Source: Taxillus chinensis
Taxonomy: Eukaryota > Streptophyta > Magnoliopsida > Santalales > Loranthaceae
Direction: 5' to 3'
Length of the DNA stretch: 64,000 nucleotides
Assembly (NCBI GenBank): GCA_023512835.1
Contig: CM042087.1
Span: 21,457,260 to 21,521,259, forward strand
Of this stretch, positions 22,504-32,581 are shown one piece after another. A program made the position numbers and the translations under genes. Numbering within the stretch: position 1 is the first letter of the stretch; the number at the start of each line of letters is the position of its first letter. A model generated the notes under the pieces. That model had not been told where the DNA came from, did not search any database, and was given only the letters and a program-made list of their open reading frames with translations.

Positions 22504-22585
22504 TGATCAAAACTACGTCGTTTTGATCTTTGGGATTCACTTAATCAAAACTACGTCATTTTGATGTTGTGTTGTCTATATAAGG
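22504..22585 (+). promoter_or_regulatory. ACGT palindrome pair and TATA box of Tekay LTR
   Basis: TGATCAAAACTACGTCGTTT and a second copy with ACTACGTCATTTTGAT are near-palindromes centred on ACGT, followed 10-20 bases later by TCTATATAAGG. This looks like the core promoter; GA-rich sequence downstream would be the leader. Confidence 0.75.
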
Positions 22586-23154
22586 AGGAGAAGCCCCTCT
22601 GTTTTAGGGTTAGGGTTTGTTGCTCCACCAGCCGTCCAGGAGAGAGAGAGAGGGAAGGAGAGCTCCTGGTTCTTTGCCGGACGTCTTGCGTGGGTGGTCG
22701 GTGCTTCGTGGGTGGACGGCGTTCGACGTGGGATCGGGACATTGCTGTGTTGTTGCGTTTTACTTGAGGTAGGGGTTCTGTTCTTCCTAAATCCTCCTCT
22801 GTCCTAGGGTCCTAGGGCAGATTATGGGTTATATCTGTTATATATATGTATGTAATCCATATAGGTGTGATCTCCTATATGGATGTTGGCCTTCAGTGGC
22901 ATTTTGGTGTGATTCTGTGGATTACATGCTATATGTTTGATGAAATACCTGTGTGAATTTAGCTGTGTGTATATGCCCATTACGTGTTTGGTAATAAGTC
23001 TGTGTGGCTGGACTTGTGGTTTAGTGTATGTATGTATCTTTGGGTGTTTGTTCTATGGCCTGAAAGGCTGGGTTTGTGCACTTGTGAACGGGTGCACACC
23101 AAGTGTTTGGTTGTATGCTTGAGTGACCATGGTGTGTGTTGTGTGCTTGACTGT

Positions 23155-23300
23155 GCTATCTGGCCTGAAGAGGCGGTTAAACTACTTTGCCTGAGAGGCG
23201 GTTAAACCAGTGGCCTGAAGAGGCGGTTAAACTACTTTGCCTGAGAGGCGGTTAAATCAATGGCCTGAAGAGGCGGTTAAATTACTTGCTTGAGATGTGT
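23155..23300 (+). repeat. Short tandem repeat in Tekay 5' LTR
   Basis: GGCCTGAAGAGGCGGTTAAA alternates with GCCTGAGAGGCGGTTAAA, about five half-units; the same array is at about 30402-30535. The related solo LTR at 47635-49438 has a different array in this place. Confidence 0.85.
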
Positions 23301-23784
23301 TTTGTTAGCCTGTGTGGCAGTGGAAGATTGTAATTGTTGATGTGGTTGTTGTTATGTCTATTAAAATTATTGTGACACGACACTGCACTTGTACACATGC
23401 ATGTAGCCACTAGGAGCATGGGAAGGGTTGGGGAGACTTGATCCCTACTGAGCTATGGTTGCTCACCCCTCCTACTGTGTTTGCTTGTTTTCCAGGGACT
23501 TACAGGCGTTAGGTGGATACACCAAGGTGGAAGACTATAATCATTTTTACTCTCTTCCATTTATGTTTTGTTTTTCTTATGGGAATTGATGTAACCCAGT
23601 GGGGAAAAGATTTTGTTGTAATAAACTGGTTTGGACTGCTTATATGAACATTACTTTCTTAAATGTTGTGGATGTTTAAAATGTGATATTCTTGGTTTGC
23701 ATCCTAACCCCCTTGCCCTCCGTGTGGGTAAAAGGGGAGTCACGTACCGGTTTCCTCGGGTTGGAAATCCGGGGCGTGACAATA

Positions 23785-23796
23785 TGGTATCAGAGC
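23785..23796 (+). promoter_or_regulatory. Tekay primer binding site, tRNA-iMet
   Basis: TGGTATCAGAGC, three bases after the 5' LTR, is the perfect complement of the initiator tRNA-Met 3' end. The leader from here to gag (23797-24182) has no ORF. Confidence 0.95.
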
Positions 23797-24182
23797 ATGG
23801 TCTAGTTGGCCTAGGGTAGTGGGCGGACCTAGTTATCCTAAGTCCTTTGGAGGAGCCTGGAGGGACATGCCTGATCAACATGGTTCGCTTTGAGCCTCCA
23901 AGGTGTACTTAGGGTAGTCCAGTCTTGTGATAGGATTTGCATGCATTGGCATTAGGGCACTAGTTGCATTTGATGTGAATGTATGCTAAACTGTGGATAA
24001 GATCACATGATTAAGTGAAATGTGCAACTCTGATTTGTTTGGCAATGTGTACTGAACTGTGAAATGTGATTGATTCAATGTATGTGTGTAATGTCATGTG
24101 ATTGATCAGTGGGGTAGAGGTAGTGACGCGATAGATTATAAATTCGTTTTGACGTTTGTGCTTCTTACTTCGTGTAGTAAGA

Positions 24183-25489
24183 ATGCCGCCAAGGAGAGTG
24201 ACACGTGCGTCCGGGGCAGTGGCTGATGAGTCATCTGCCCATGAGGGTCCGGGTGCGGGACCTTCCATTAGAGGACATGCGTTGTTACTGGCACAGCTAC
24301 AAGAAGGTATCCGGCTGGAGGTACGAGAGCTACGGGAGGGACTCCGGCAGGACGTTCGGGAGGAGGTGCGCCGTGAGATGGCAGCCCGGCAGGTGGTGCC
24401 ACCACCACCACCACCAGTGGGGAGCTGCCTCGTGAGCGTGAGAGTTCGGCTGGGTGGTGTACCGACTCGTGCGAGAGGATGACGTGGTGACACGGTTCCG
24501 AAAGGAACAACCTCCGCGATTCAAGGGGGAAGGTGATCCGGTGGTAGCTGAGCAGTGGTTGAGACAGATCGAGCATGTGTTCTCCTTCCTCCTGCCCCGG
24601 GAAGAGGATAAGGTGCGACTGGCAATTCGGCAGCTGGAGGGGGATGCTTTGGAGTGGTGGACGAGCGTTGCCAGGGGAGCCGTGCGGTGCAACTCATGTT
24701 TTGGGAGGAGTTCTTGCAACTCTTCCATGATGAGTTCTTTCCGGAATCGGTGAGATGGCGGAAGAGGGAAGAATTCGGCGGCTTGAAGCAGGGATCCAGG
24801 ACGGTACCCTGAGTATGAGCGGGAGTTCCGGAGCTTGAGTAGGTTTGCTCCCGAGATCGTGGCTAGGGAGGACCTGAAGGCCCACAAGTTCACTCTGGGT
24901 CTTAGGCCAGCCCTTAGGGAGAGGGTGGCGATTCTACGTTTGAGGACATATCTTTGCGGGCCGTGGAGACGGCCCGTATAGCCGAGAGAGAGCTGGATGA
25001 TGGGAGGCAGGCCCATCGGGGGCGCCGGTTGCAGAGTGGGCCTGATCGAGATGCAGGGTCCAAGAGGCTCAAGACGGAGGAGAGGGATAGCAGTTCTTTT
25101 CGCAGTCGGGGTCGGACATCCGTGAACCCTGGGAGGTTCACCTTTGGCGGCGGAAGACGGGGTGGTCCATCGGGAGTCTACCGAGCATATGCCCCTGCTG
25201 TGGAGAGCAGGGTCACTTCAAGGGGAGTGCCCCAAGAAGGCCGGCGATGCAACAACCGTGGACGAGAGGGTCATTTGCGCCGGGTTTGCAGGGGTGGCAA
25301 CAGGGGAACAGGGGCGCGGCATCCAGCGTGAGGAGTGATGCTAGCTTCCGTGCACCAGTGAGAGACCAGCTCGTCGGTGGCAAGGCCCACCAGGCAGGAT
25401 CCGGTCGGACCCGACCCCGGGGGAGGCCGGAGCGGCGCAGACCAAGGGCGGAGGCAACCTTAGCGGGAAACGTCCGGTGAGTGAGCCGA
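24183..25489 (+). pseudogene. gag: Tekay Gag
   Basis: ATG 24183 gives MPPRRVTRASGAVADES, a helix (LQEGIRLEVRELREGLRQDV), then after a break near 24435 the Gag core: EQPPRFKGEGDPVVAEQWL, HVFSFLLPREEDKVRLAI, LEGDALEWWTSVARG. Past 24740 the chain continues only in pieces: FAPEIVAREDLKAHKFTLGL-like sense, a basic R/G-rich segment, and a nucleocapsid remnant around 25190-25290 in which the zinc-knuckle Cys and His are spread over two frames. At least four frame changes; no complete Gag can be made as written. Confidence 0.85.
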
Positions 25490-25969
25490 CTAGTGGCACG
25501 GGCCAAGGAAGGGTGTTTGCGACTGGAGGCAACATACCAGGAGGAGGCCGAGCTACCACCCCCACCACCGAGGGTGGAGCAGGACCATCGGTGGTTAGAG
25601 GTACCCTCTTGATCTCCCGTACATTAGCTTCTCGTTCTTTTCGATACGGGTGCATCATGTTCGTTTGTTCTTGAGCTTGTAATAGACGACTTGGGGTTAG
25701 CCTGTGTGGAGGCCGCGAGGCCCCTAGTTGTGGAGTCTCCGGTGGGAGGCATGATTGAGGTACGGCGAGTGTGTCGTGGATCGTGTGTTAACCATAGCGA
25801 GGTGGAGTTGAGTTTTAACTTGCATGTGATGCCTTTGAGGACGTTTGACCTGATCTTGGGTATGGATTGGCTTATGGCTTTCCAGGCCAAGATAGATTGT
25901 TATCGGCGGCGTGTGTCCTTCGTGACACCTGCAGGGACCTCTTGCACCCTGCAGGGGGAGTGGGGCTGA
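25490..25969 (+). pseudogene. pol: Tekay protease
   Basis: The active site FDTGASCSFV is at about 25645-25675, the rest in another frame: [38 protein letters not shown] and [11 protein letters not shown], the usual Ty3 aspartic protease order. Frame changes lie just after the active site and at about 25965. The DTG triad itself is kept. Confidence 0.85.
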
Positions 25970-26733
25970 GGCGAGTCGGGCCGGGCCTGTTGGACCGGTG
26001 GGGTGCCATTACCCACAGGTTGGCAGCCCCGACCTTTGCCGAGGAGGGTAAGGTGGAAAAGAGGGTGTGGCCCGCTGTTGTGGACCAATTTCAGGATGTT
26101 TTTCCTGAGGAGTTGAGGAGTTTGCCACCTAAGAGGAGTGTGGAGTTCACCATTGAGTTGGTGCCGGGGACGGGTCCGATTTCCCAAGTAACGTATCGTA
26201 TGGGGCCAGCCGAGCTGAGGGAGCTTCAGAGGCAAATCGAGGAGTTGGTGGGCCAGGGGTATATTAGACCGAGTACCTCATATTGGGGTGCTCCGGTGCT
26301 CTTTGCTAAGAAGGCTGACGGCACGCTTCATCTCTGCATCGACTACAGGAAGCTGAATTCAGTGACTGTGAAGAACAAGTACCCGTTGCCTCGGATAGAT
26401 GACCTGTTTGACCAGTTGAGTGGGGCCCGGTGGTTTTCCAAGATAGATTTACGGTCGGGGTATCACCAGCTCAGGGTTAGGGAGGAGGACATCCCTAAGA
26501 CGGCTTTTCGGTGCAGGTATGGGCATTATGAGTGGGTCGTGATGCCTTTCGGGCTCACTAATGCGCCAGCGGTGTTCATGCATTTGATGAACCAAGACTT
26601 TGCCCCATACTTAGACTCGTTCGTGGTGGTGTTTATCAACGATATCTTGGTGTATTCCAAGACCGAGGAGGAGCATGTGGAGCACTTGGCAACAGTGTTG
26701 CAAACCTTGAGGGACCAAAGTGTTGGTTGCTAA
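25966..26733 (+). CDS. pol: Tekay reverse transcriptase with altered YVDD box
   Basis: An open run covers [96 protein letters not shown] and [13 protein letters not shown]. The catalytic strand reads [13 protein letters not shown]: the first Asp of the D-D pair is Asn (AAC at 26638-26640), a G-to-A change expected to abolish polymerase activity. The frame shifts at about 26725 into the next segment. N-terminal sequence before 25966 belongs to the protease linker in another frame. Confidence 0.92.
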   Translation: MRRVGPGLLDRWGAITHRLAAPTFAEEGKVEKRVWPAVVDQFQDVFPEELRSLPPKRSVEFTIELVPGTGPISQVTYRMGPAELRELQRQIEELVGQGYIRPSTSYWGAPVLFAKKADGTLHLCIDYRKLNSVTVKNKYPLPRIDDLFDQLSGARWFSKIDLRSGYHQLRVREEDIPKTAFRCRYGHYEWVVMPFGLTNAPAVFMHLMNQDFAPYLDSFVVVFINDILVYSKTEEEHVEHLATVLQTLRDQSVGC

Positions 26734-28048
26734 GTTTAGCAAGTGTGAGTTTTGGCTGCAGGAGGTTCACTTTCTTGGCCATGTGGTGTCAGCTGAGGGA
26801 GTTAGGGTGGACCCAGCCAAGATTGAGGCTGTGGCATTGTGGGCGAGGCCAACCAACGTTTTTGAGATCCATAGTTTTCTTGGCTTGGCGGGGTACTATC
26901 ATCGTTTTGTAGAGGGGTTCTCCTGTTTGGCGGCTCCTATGACGGCGTTGACTAGGAAAGGAGTGAAATTTGAGTGGACGGACAAGTGCCAGCAGGCGTT
27001 TGAGACTCTCAAAACCCGTTTGACCACAGCACCTGTGTTGAGGTTGCCTAGGGAGGATATTCCGTATGAGGTGTATTGTGATGCGTCCAGGGTTGGTTTG
27101 GGGTGTGTGCTTATGCAGGAGCACAGTGTGGTAGCTTATGGGTCGAGGCAGCTGAAGCCTCATGAGCAGAATTATCCTACTCATGACCTTGAGTTAGCGG
27201 CCGTCATCTTCGCCCTGAAGAGTTGGCAGCACTACCTCTTGGGGGAAAAGTTTGTAGTGTTCTCAGATCACAAGAGCCTTCAGTACATCTTTACTCAGAA
27301 GGACTTGAATTTGAGGCAAAGGAGATGGGTGGAGTATTTGCAGACCTTTGACTTTACTCTTGCCTATACCCCGGGCAAGGGTAATGTCATAGCTGACGCG
27401 TTGAGCAGGAAAGGGAAAGCTGAGGTGGCCGTGAGAGAGTGGAAGCTGATGGAGCAGTTGGCAATGTTGCAGCTGCAGCCTGTTGCTCATGATGGTGGGA
27501 CAGTCCTGAGTCCTTTGGTGGTTGTGCCTGAGTTATACCAGCGCGTCCGGGAGGGACAGTTGGGTGACATTGAGTGTGAGGTTCTCCGTGCCCGTATTGA
27601 GGCTGGGGAACTATCTGAGGACTGGACAGAGGGTCCTGAGCATGAGTTGTCGTTTCAGGGGCGGTTGGTAGTAGCTTTTTCCCTCAGGGACGAGGTGATG
27701 AGGGAGTTTCACCAATCTCGAGTTGCTGTGCATCCAGGGGGTACGAAGATGTACCATGCGCTTCGGGGACATTTTTGGTGGCCTGGGATGAAACGCGATG
27801 TGGCTGCCTTTGTTTTGCGGTGCCTCACGTGTCAGCAGGTGAAGGCAGAACATCAACGGCCGGTAGGCATGTTACAGCCGTTGCCCATAGCGGAGTGGAA
27901 GTGGGATCATATCGCGATGGACTTTGTGACTGGTCTTCCACCCACCACTGGGAGGAAGGACATGATTTGGGTGATTGTGGATCGACTCACAAAGTCGGCC
28001 CATTTCCTTCTTTGTTCGCGAGCGGGACTCCATTGGGACCTTGAGTAA
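26720..28048 (+). CDS. pol: Tekay RT thumb, RNase H and integrase N-terminus
   Basis: 442 open codons. RT end: [20 protein letters not shown] and [20 protein letters not shown]. RNase [59 protein letters not shown] and [17 protein letters not shown], with all catalytic acids present. Integrase: HHCC zinc finger ([20 protein letters not shown] to RCLTCQQVK) and the first catalytic Asp ([20 protein letters not shown]). Ends by a frame change before the second Asp. Confidence 0.95.
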   Translation: MLVAKFSKCEFWLQEVHFLGHVVSAEGVRVDPAKIEAVALWARPTNVFEIHSFLGLAGYYHRFVEGFSCLAAPMTALTRKGVKFEWTDKCQQAFETLKTRLTTAPVLRLPREDIPYEVYCDASRVGLGCVLMQEHSVVAYGSRQLKPHEQNYPTHDLELAAVIFALKSWQHYLLGEKFVVFSDHKSLQYIFTQKDLNLRQRRWVEYLQTFDFTLAYTPGKGNVIADALSRKGKAEVAVREWKLMEQLAMLQLQPVAHDGGTVLSPLVVVPELYQRVREGQLGDIECEVLRARIEAGELSEDWTEGPEHELSFQGRLVVAFSLRDEVMREFHQSRVAVHPGGTKMYHALRGHFWWPGMKRDVAAFVLRCLTCQQVKAEHQRPVGMLQPLPIAEWKWDHIAMDFVTGLPPTTGRKDMIWVIVDRLTKSAHFLLCSRAGLHWDLE

Positions 28049-28054
28049 CTGTAC

Positions 28055-28543
28055 ATGAACGAGATTGTGAGACTGCATGGAGTACCATCATCGATTGTCT
28101 CTGACCGGGATTCGAGGTTCACTTCCCGTTTCTGGGCAGGTTTGCAGGAGGCTATGGGGACCAAGCTTCACTTGAGTACAGCCTTTCACCCTGAGACTGA
28201 CGGCCAGACAGAGAGGACGAATCAGACTTTGGAGGACATGTTACGGGCCTGTGTGTTAGACTTTGGGGGTTCGTGGGCAACTCACCTTGCTTTGGTGGAG
28301 TTTGCCTACAATAACAGTTATCAGGCATCCATTGGGATGGCTCCTTTTCAGGCGTTGTATGGGAGGCCGTGCCGCTCGCCCTTGTGTTGGACTGAGGTAG
28401 GAGAGGCAGCTCTCTTGGGGCCACAGTTGGTTCAAGAGGCTACTGAGAAGGTCAAGTTGATTCGTCAGCGTTTGTTGTCAGCTCGAGTCGGCGAAATCTT
28501 ATGCGGATCAGCGGCGGCGACCTTTGGAGTTTTCTGTTGGTGA
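28055..28543 (+). CDS. pol: Tekay integrase catalytic core
   Basis: Continues integrase: [20 protein letters not shown] (second Asp), [20 protein letters not shown] (Glu), [20 protein letters not shown] and [15 protein letters not shown]. The D-D-E set is complete over the two neighbouring frames. A frame change at about 28490 leads to the C-terminal domain. Confidence 0.95.
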   Translation: MNEIVRLHGVPSSIVSDRDSRFTSRFWAGLQEAMGTKLHLSTAFHPETDGQTERTNQTLEDMLRACVLDFGGSWATHLALVEFAYNNSYQASIGMAPFQALYGRPCRSPLCWTEVGEAALLGPQLVQEATEKVKLIRQRLLSARVGEILCGSAAATFGVFCW

Positions 28544-28763
28544 TCATGTGTTCCTTCGTGTCTCTCCACGTCGTGGTCATCGACGGTTTGGGCGAGGTTC
28601 CAAGCTATCTCCGCGGTTTATTGGTCCTTTTGAGATTCTGGATCGTGTGGGGCCTGTGGCCTACCGGTTAGCGTTACCACCGCGGCTGAGTCGAGTGCAC
28701 AACGTGTTTCACGTGTCCCAGTTGCGGAAGTATCACCCTGACCCCACTCATGTGATCGATTAG
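28524..28763 (+). CDS. pol: Tekay integrase C-terminal domain (GPF/Y)
   Basis: [39 protein letters not shown] and [20 protein letters not shown] are the GPF/Y module and its usual follow-on. The chain stops at HVID followed by TAG (28761-28763), where related proteins normally have a Trp, so the chromodomain is cut off by a probable TGG to TAG change. Confidence 0.93.
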   Translation: MEFSVGDHVFLRVSPRRGHRRFGRGSKLSPRFIGPFEILDRVGPVAYRLALPPRLSRVHNVFHVSQLRKYHPDPTHVID

Positions 28764-28967
28764 GGGACATTAGACATTGCGGATGACATGTCCGTTGTTG
28801 ATGCCCCTATCCGTATCCTAGATCGGCGAGAGAAGCTTTTGCGTGGTCGTGCTATTCCTTTGGTTCGCGTGCTGTGGCAGCACCGTGGCATTGAGGAGGA
28901 GACATGGGAACGTGAGTCCGTGATGCGTGAGCAGCACCCAGACTTGTTCGAGGACGAACAATCTTAA
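28764..28967 (+). pseudogene. pol: Tekay chromodomain remnant
   Basis: In the same frame after the TAG: LDIADDMSVVDAPIRILDRR, LVRVLWQHRGIEEETWERES, MREQHPDLFEDEQS, then TAA. VLWQHRGIEEETWE is the core of the integrase-linked chromodomain of Tekay elements, which binds modified histone H3 and directs integration. It is readable only by passing the TAG. Confidence 0.85.
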
Positions 28968-29320
28968 GCGTGGGAGGTGGCTGTTGGCCAAGGGATAGTG
29001 GCTGTTAGCCAAGGGATAGTGATGTGTTTTGTGTTTTCTTGTATTAGTTGTGTACGATTTGGTGTATCTGTATTGTCTTTTAAAGACATGTGTTCTTATT
29101 TGTGATGTGTTTTGAGATGTGTATTCGTGACATGCGGACGTGTTATATGCATTATTGTGGTTATGGATTATGGTGGTACTTTGTTATGTGCTGTTATGCT
29201 GTGTGCGGTGTATGACCCATTTGGGTGTGGTGGCTTGCCGGGTGGCAAATGGGTAGCTTGTGTTTGTTTTCCTTGTATGTCATTTCTTTTCGAGGACGAA
29301 AAGTCTTAAGGGGGAGAGGA
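28968..29320 (+). other. Tekay 3' segment with duplicated terminal motif and polypurine tract
   Basis: About 350 bases without coding sense. It starts with two copies of a GTGGCTGTTNGCCAAGGGAT word. Near its end TTCGAGGACGAAAAGTCTTA (29289) repeats the terminal codons at 28947. The polypurine tract AGGGGGAGAGGA ends at 29320, directly before the 3' LTR. Confidence 0.8.
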
Positions 29321-31027
29321 TGTAAGGACCCGTACCTTGAGTTAGTCACAGTTCTGCCTTCTGAGTAGAGTTTTTCTAGATTTTGACCTAGTAAATGGAC
29401 TCAAATGAATTCACGTGCAAAAGGAAAGATGCTTAGAATGATGTCCTCTATCTACCACAGAAGTTTCAGGCCAAATAGACGTGTATGTGAGGTGCACGTG
29501 AAATGGGTCCAATTCACGTGCAAGTGTGGTTGTCTTCTAAATGATGCAAGGAGACTAGGGGTGAAGTTTGAGAGCATTTGGAGTGCATATGGAGTTGCAC
29601 GTGAATTGGGGAATTCACGTGCAAATTGGCGTGCAGGATTATTTTGCATGGTTCCCTTGGTTTTGTCATTCTAATGATCTTTCTCCAAAGGACCATGTTG
29701 AAATTCTGAGTATTTTGGCCTATATGGGTGCGGAAAGGTGCTAACTTGTGTGATCAAAACTACGTCGTTTTGATGCTGGGATTCACTTAATCAAAACTAC
29801 GTCGTTTTGATGTTGTGTTGTCTATATAAGGAGGAGAAGCCCCTCTGTTTTAGGGTTACGGTTTGTTGCTCCACCGGCCATCGCAGAGAGAGAGAGAGGG
29901 AAGGAGAGCTCCTGGTTCTTTGCCGGATGTCTTGCGTGGGTGGTCGGTGCTTCGTGGGTGGACGGCGTTCGACGTGGGATCGGGACATTGCTTGTGTTGT
30001 TGCGTTTTACTTGAGGTAGGAGTTCTGTTCTTCCTAAATCCTCCTCTGTCCTAGGGTCCTAGGGCAGATTATGGGTTATATCTTATATATATACGTATGT
30101 AATCCATATAGGTGTGATCTCCTATATGGATGTTGGCCTTCAGTGGCATTTTGGTGTGATTCTGTGGATTACATGCTATATGTTTGATGAAATGCCTGTG
30201 TGAATTTAGCTGTGTGTATATGCCCATTACGTGTTTGGTAATAAGTCCGTGTGGCTGGACTTGTGGTTTAGTGTATGTATGTATCTTGGGTGTTTGTTCT
30301 ATGGCCCGAAGGCTGGGTTTGTGCACTTGTGAACGGGTGCACACCAAGTGTTTGGTTGTATGCTTGAGTGACCATGGTGTGTGTTGTGTGCTTGATCGTG
30401 CTATCTGGCCCGAAGAGGCGGTTAAACTACTTTGCCTGAGAGGCGGTTAAACCAGTGGCCTGAAGAGGCGGTTAAACTACTTTGCCTGAGAGGCGGTTAA
30501 ATCAATGGCCTGAAGAGGCGGTTAAATTACTTGCTTGAGATGTGTTTTGTTAGCCTGTGTGGCAGTGGAAGATTGTAATTGTTGATGTGGTTGTTGTTAT
30601 GTCTATTGAAATTATTGTGACACGACACTGCACTTGTACACATGCATGTAGCCACTAGGAGCATGGGAAGGGTTGGGGAGACTTGATCCCTACTGAGCTG
30701 TGGTTGCTCACCCCTCCTACTGTGTTTGCTTGTTTTCCAGGGACTTACAGGCGTTAGGTGGATACACCAAGGTGGAAGACTATAATCATTTTTACTCTCT
30801 TCCATTTATGTTTTGTTTTTCTTATGGGAATTGATGTAACCCCAGTGGGGAAAAGATTTTGTTGTAATAAACTGATTTGGACTGCTTATATGAACATTAC
30901 TTTCTTAAATGTTGTGGATGTTTAAAATGTGATATTCTTGGTTTGCATCCTAACCCCCTTGCCCTCCGTGTGGGTAAAAGGGGAGTCACGTACCGGTTTC
31001 CTCGGGTTGGAAATCCGGGGCGTGACA
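29321..31027 (+). repeat. Tekay 3' LTR
   Basis: 1707 bases, partner of 22074-23781, same order of promoter words, ending GGCGTGACA before the TCTTT duplication. Confidence 0.95.
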
Positions 31028-32520
31028 TCTTTTTACTATAACTTTTAGGCCTGAAAGATTGGTATTTAGCAGATGATTTTCAGCTCTTAGATCGTGATAC
31101 CAAGCATCTTTTCCTCTGAAGTCAGCTATGTCCTTTTCAAGTCTAGTAATAGTAAATTCAAGACGTTTATTCTGACTTTCCATATCTTTGTACATTTGAG
31201 TAATTATTAGTCTCTCATTCTTTTCATGATCACATACAGTAGAAAGAGATTCTAATTTACTCATGAGCTCAGAGATAGAAGGTACCTCAGTATTTGCCAT
31301 GAGGCAGACATTCGGCTTAGGAGTTGGCTCATCATCCGAGGATTCCTCCTCTTCTTCCGAGCCACTGATGTACTTTGTCACGAACGCCTTCTTATTGTTC
31401 TTGCTATTGTCTGAGGTGGTACGTCGAGGAGTAACCTTGTCACTTTTCTCTGCCGTCTTAGATTTGGATCTGCATTCCTTGGCCCAGTGACCGGGTTTCC
31501 CACATTTAAAGCATTCTTGGGAGCTCGACTTCGATCGTTCCTTCCTTCTGGATGATGAGGAGCCTCTTCTGAATCCTTTTCTACTTTTCCGAAGGAATTG
31601 TTCAAAGGATTTGACAAGAAGAGCTATTTCCTCTTCTGCGTCTGAGTCGAATTCTCTGACTCATTCGTATCATCCTCTTGATGATTACTGGAGCATTCCG
31701 TAGCTTTGAGAGCTACCCCTTTTTCTTTCCGAGCTATCTTGTCATCACGGTCAGTGTATCAGAATCTGACCTCATAAGTCCGAAGCTCTCCATATATTTC
31801 CTCAAGGCGAGAACGGCCGTTTTTGTCAGCTTGCATCTGGAGCTGCTTGGAGTAGTAGCGATCCGGCAAGGATCGAAAGAACTTGTCATTGATTTGAGAC
31901 TGAGTGTAGTGCTCATTGACAGCTTTTAGCTCTAGAATGAGCTTGCCGAATCTCCGATAGATGCTTTCAAGGGTTTCGCTAGGTTTGTGATTGAAACTCT
32001 CAAAATTCTGTCTGAGAGCATATATCATATTTTGCATCTGGGACTGACTCCCCTCATAGAGGATTGTCAGTTTATCTCAGACAGCTTTTGCTGACGTGCA
32101 GGCCTGGACGTCCGTGAAAGCCTCGGAATCCAAAGATGATGTAACATAAGCCAGAGCCTTTTCACTAGTGCACTACCAGGCTCTTTCATCGTTGGTAAGT
32201 TCGGCATCCGTCTTTGGCCTCCTAAGTCCATGTTCTCCGATAGTCATCGGAATTGGAATCTCCTGATGAAGACATGGCCACATGAGATGATCATGGCATA
32301 CCATAAACATCTTCATGCGAGCTTTCCACTAGGAGAAAAGCTCAGGTGTGAATTTGGGCGGTTTTGTCAGGGTAAAACCAGAACTCCGTGGTAGAGGAGC
32401 GGCGGCACTAGCAGGTTGAGGTGGGTCGATGTTTTCACTGCTGCTTCGATTCGGGATGGGCTCTTGTGCACCTCCGGAGTTAAGGCGAGTGTTGAATAGC
32501 ATACTGCTTTCTTCGGCCAT
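31028..32520 (-). pseudogene. gag: Copia-1 Gag
   Basis: ATG at 32520: MAEESSMLFNTRLNSGGAQE, then TKPPKFTPELFS and an in-frame TAG at 32326-32331. The same frame continues WKARMKMFMVCHDHLM. Downstream, the core (UBN2-type) reads MIYALRQNFESFNHKPSETL, YRRFGKLILELKAVNEHYTQ and LPDRYYSKQLQMQ. Next come the zinc knuckle CFKCGKPGHWAKECRSKSK near 31500, an acidic stretch (SGSEEEEESSDDEP) and a coiled coil (MESQNKRLEFTITRLEKDI). Further stops in place of Trp or similar occur near 32170 and 32075, and a frame change near 31750. Confidence 0.9.
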
Positions 32521-32567
32521 TGCTTAGAGTAAAAGAGTGGGATCTCTACTTTTGAACAAATAGAATT

Positions 32568-32579
32568 GCTCTGATACCA
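32568..32579 (-). promoter_or_regulatory. Copia-1 primer binding site, tRNA-iMet
   Basis: Minus strand TGGTATCAGAGC, two bases from the LTR edge. Confidence 0.95.
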
Positions 32580-32581
32580 CT

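Larger units (their letters stand above)
22074..23781 (+). repeat. Tekay 5' LTR
   Basis: Begins TGTAAGGACCCGTA and ends GGGGCGTGACA. In order it holds five CACGTG hexamers (22165-22374), two ACGT-centred palindromes (22504-22565), a TATA box (TCTATATAAGG, 22575-22585), a GA-rich leader start (22631-22655), a small tandem repeat (23155-23300) and the common 3' end. Confidence 0.95.
22074..31027 (+). mobile_element. Tekay-type chromovirus (Ty3-gypsy), TSD TCTTT
   Basis: LTRs 22074-23781 and 29321-31027, target duplication TCTTT at 22069-22073 and 31028-31032, tRNA-iMet PBS, and plus-strand gag, protease, RT, RNase H, integrase and a C-terminal chromodomain. RT wording ([18 protein letters not shown] and [13 protein letters not shown]) is that of the Tekay/Del group. 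I count roughly 30 differences between LTRs by eye, about 98% identity. Several inactivating changes are present. Confidence 0.95.

Noticed and set aside
24330..25016. Minus-strand ORF of 228 codons opposite Tekay gag
   Set aside because: GC-rich shadow of gag; the W run is the complement of the CCACCA stretch.
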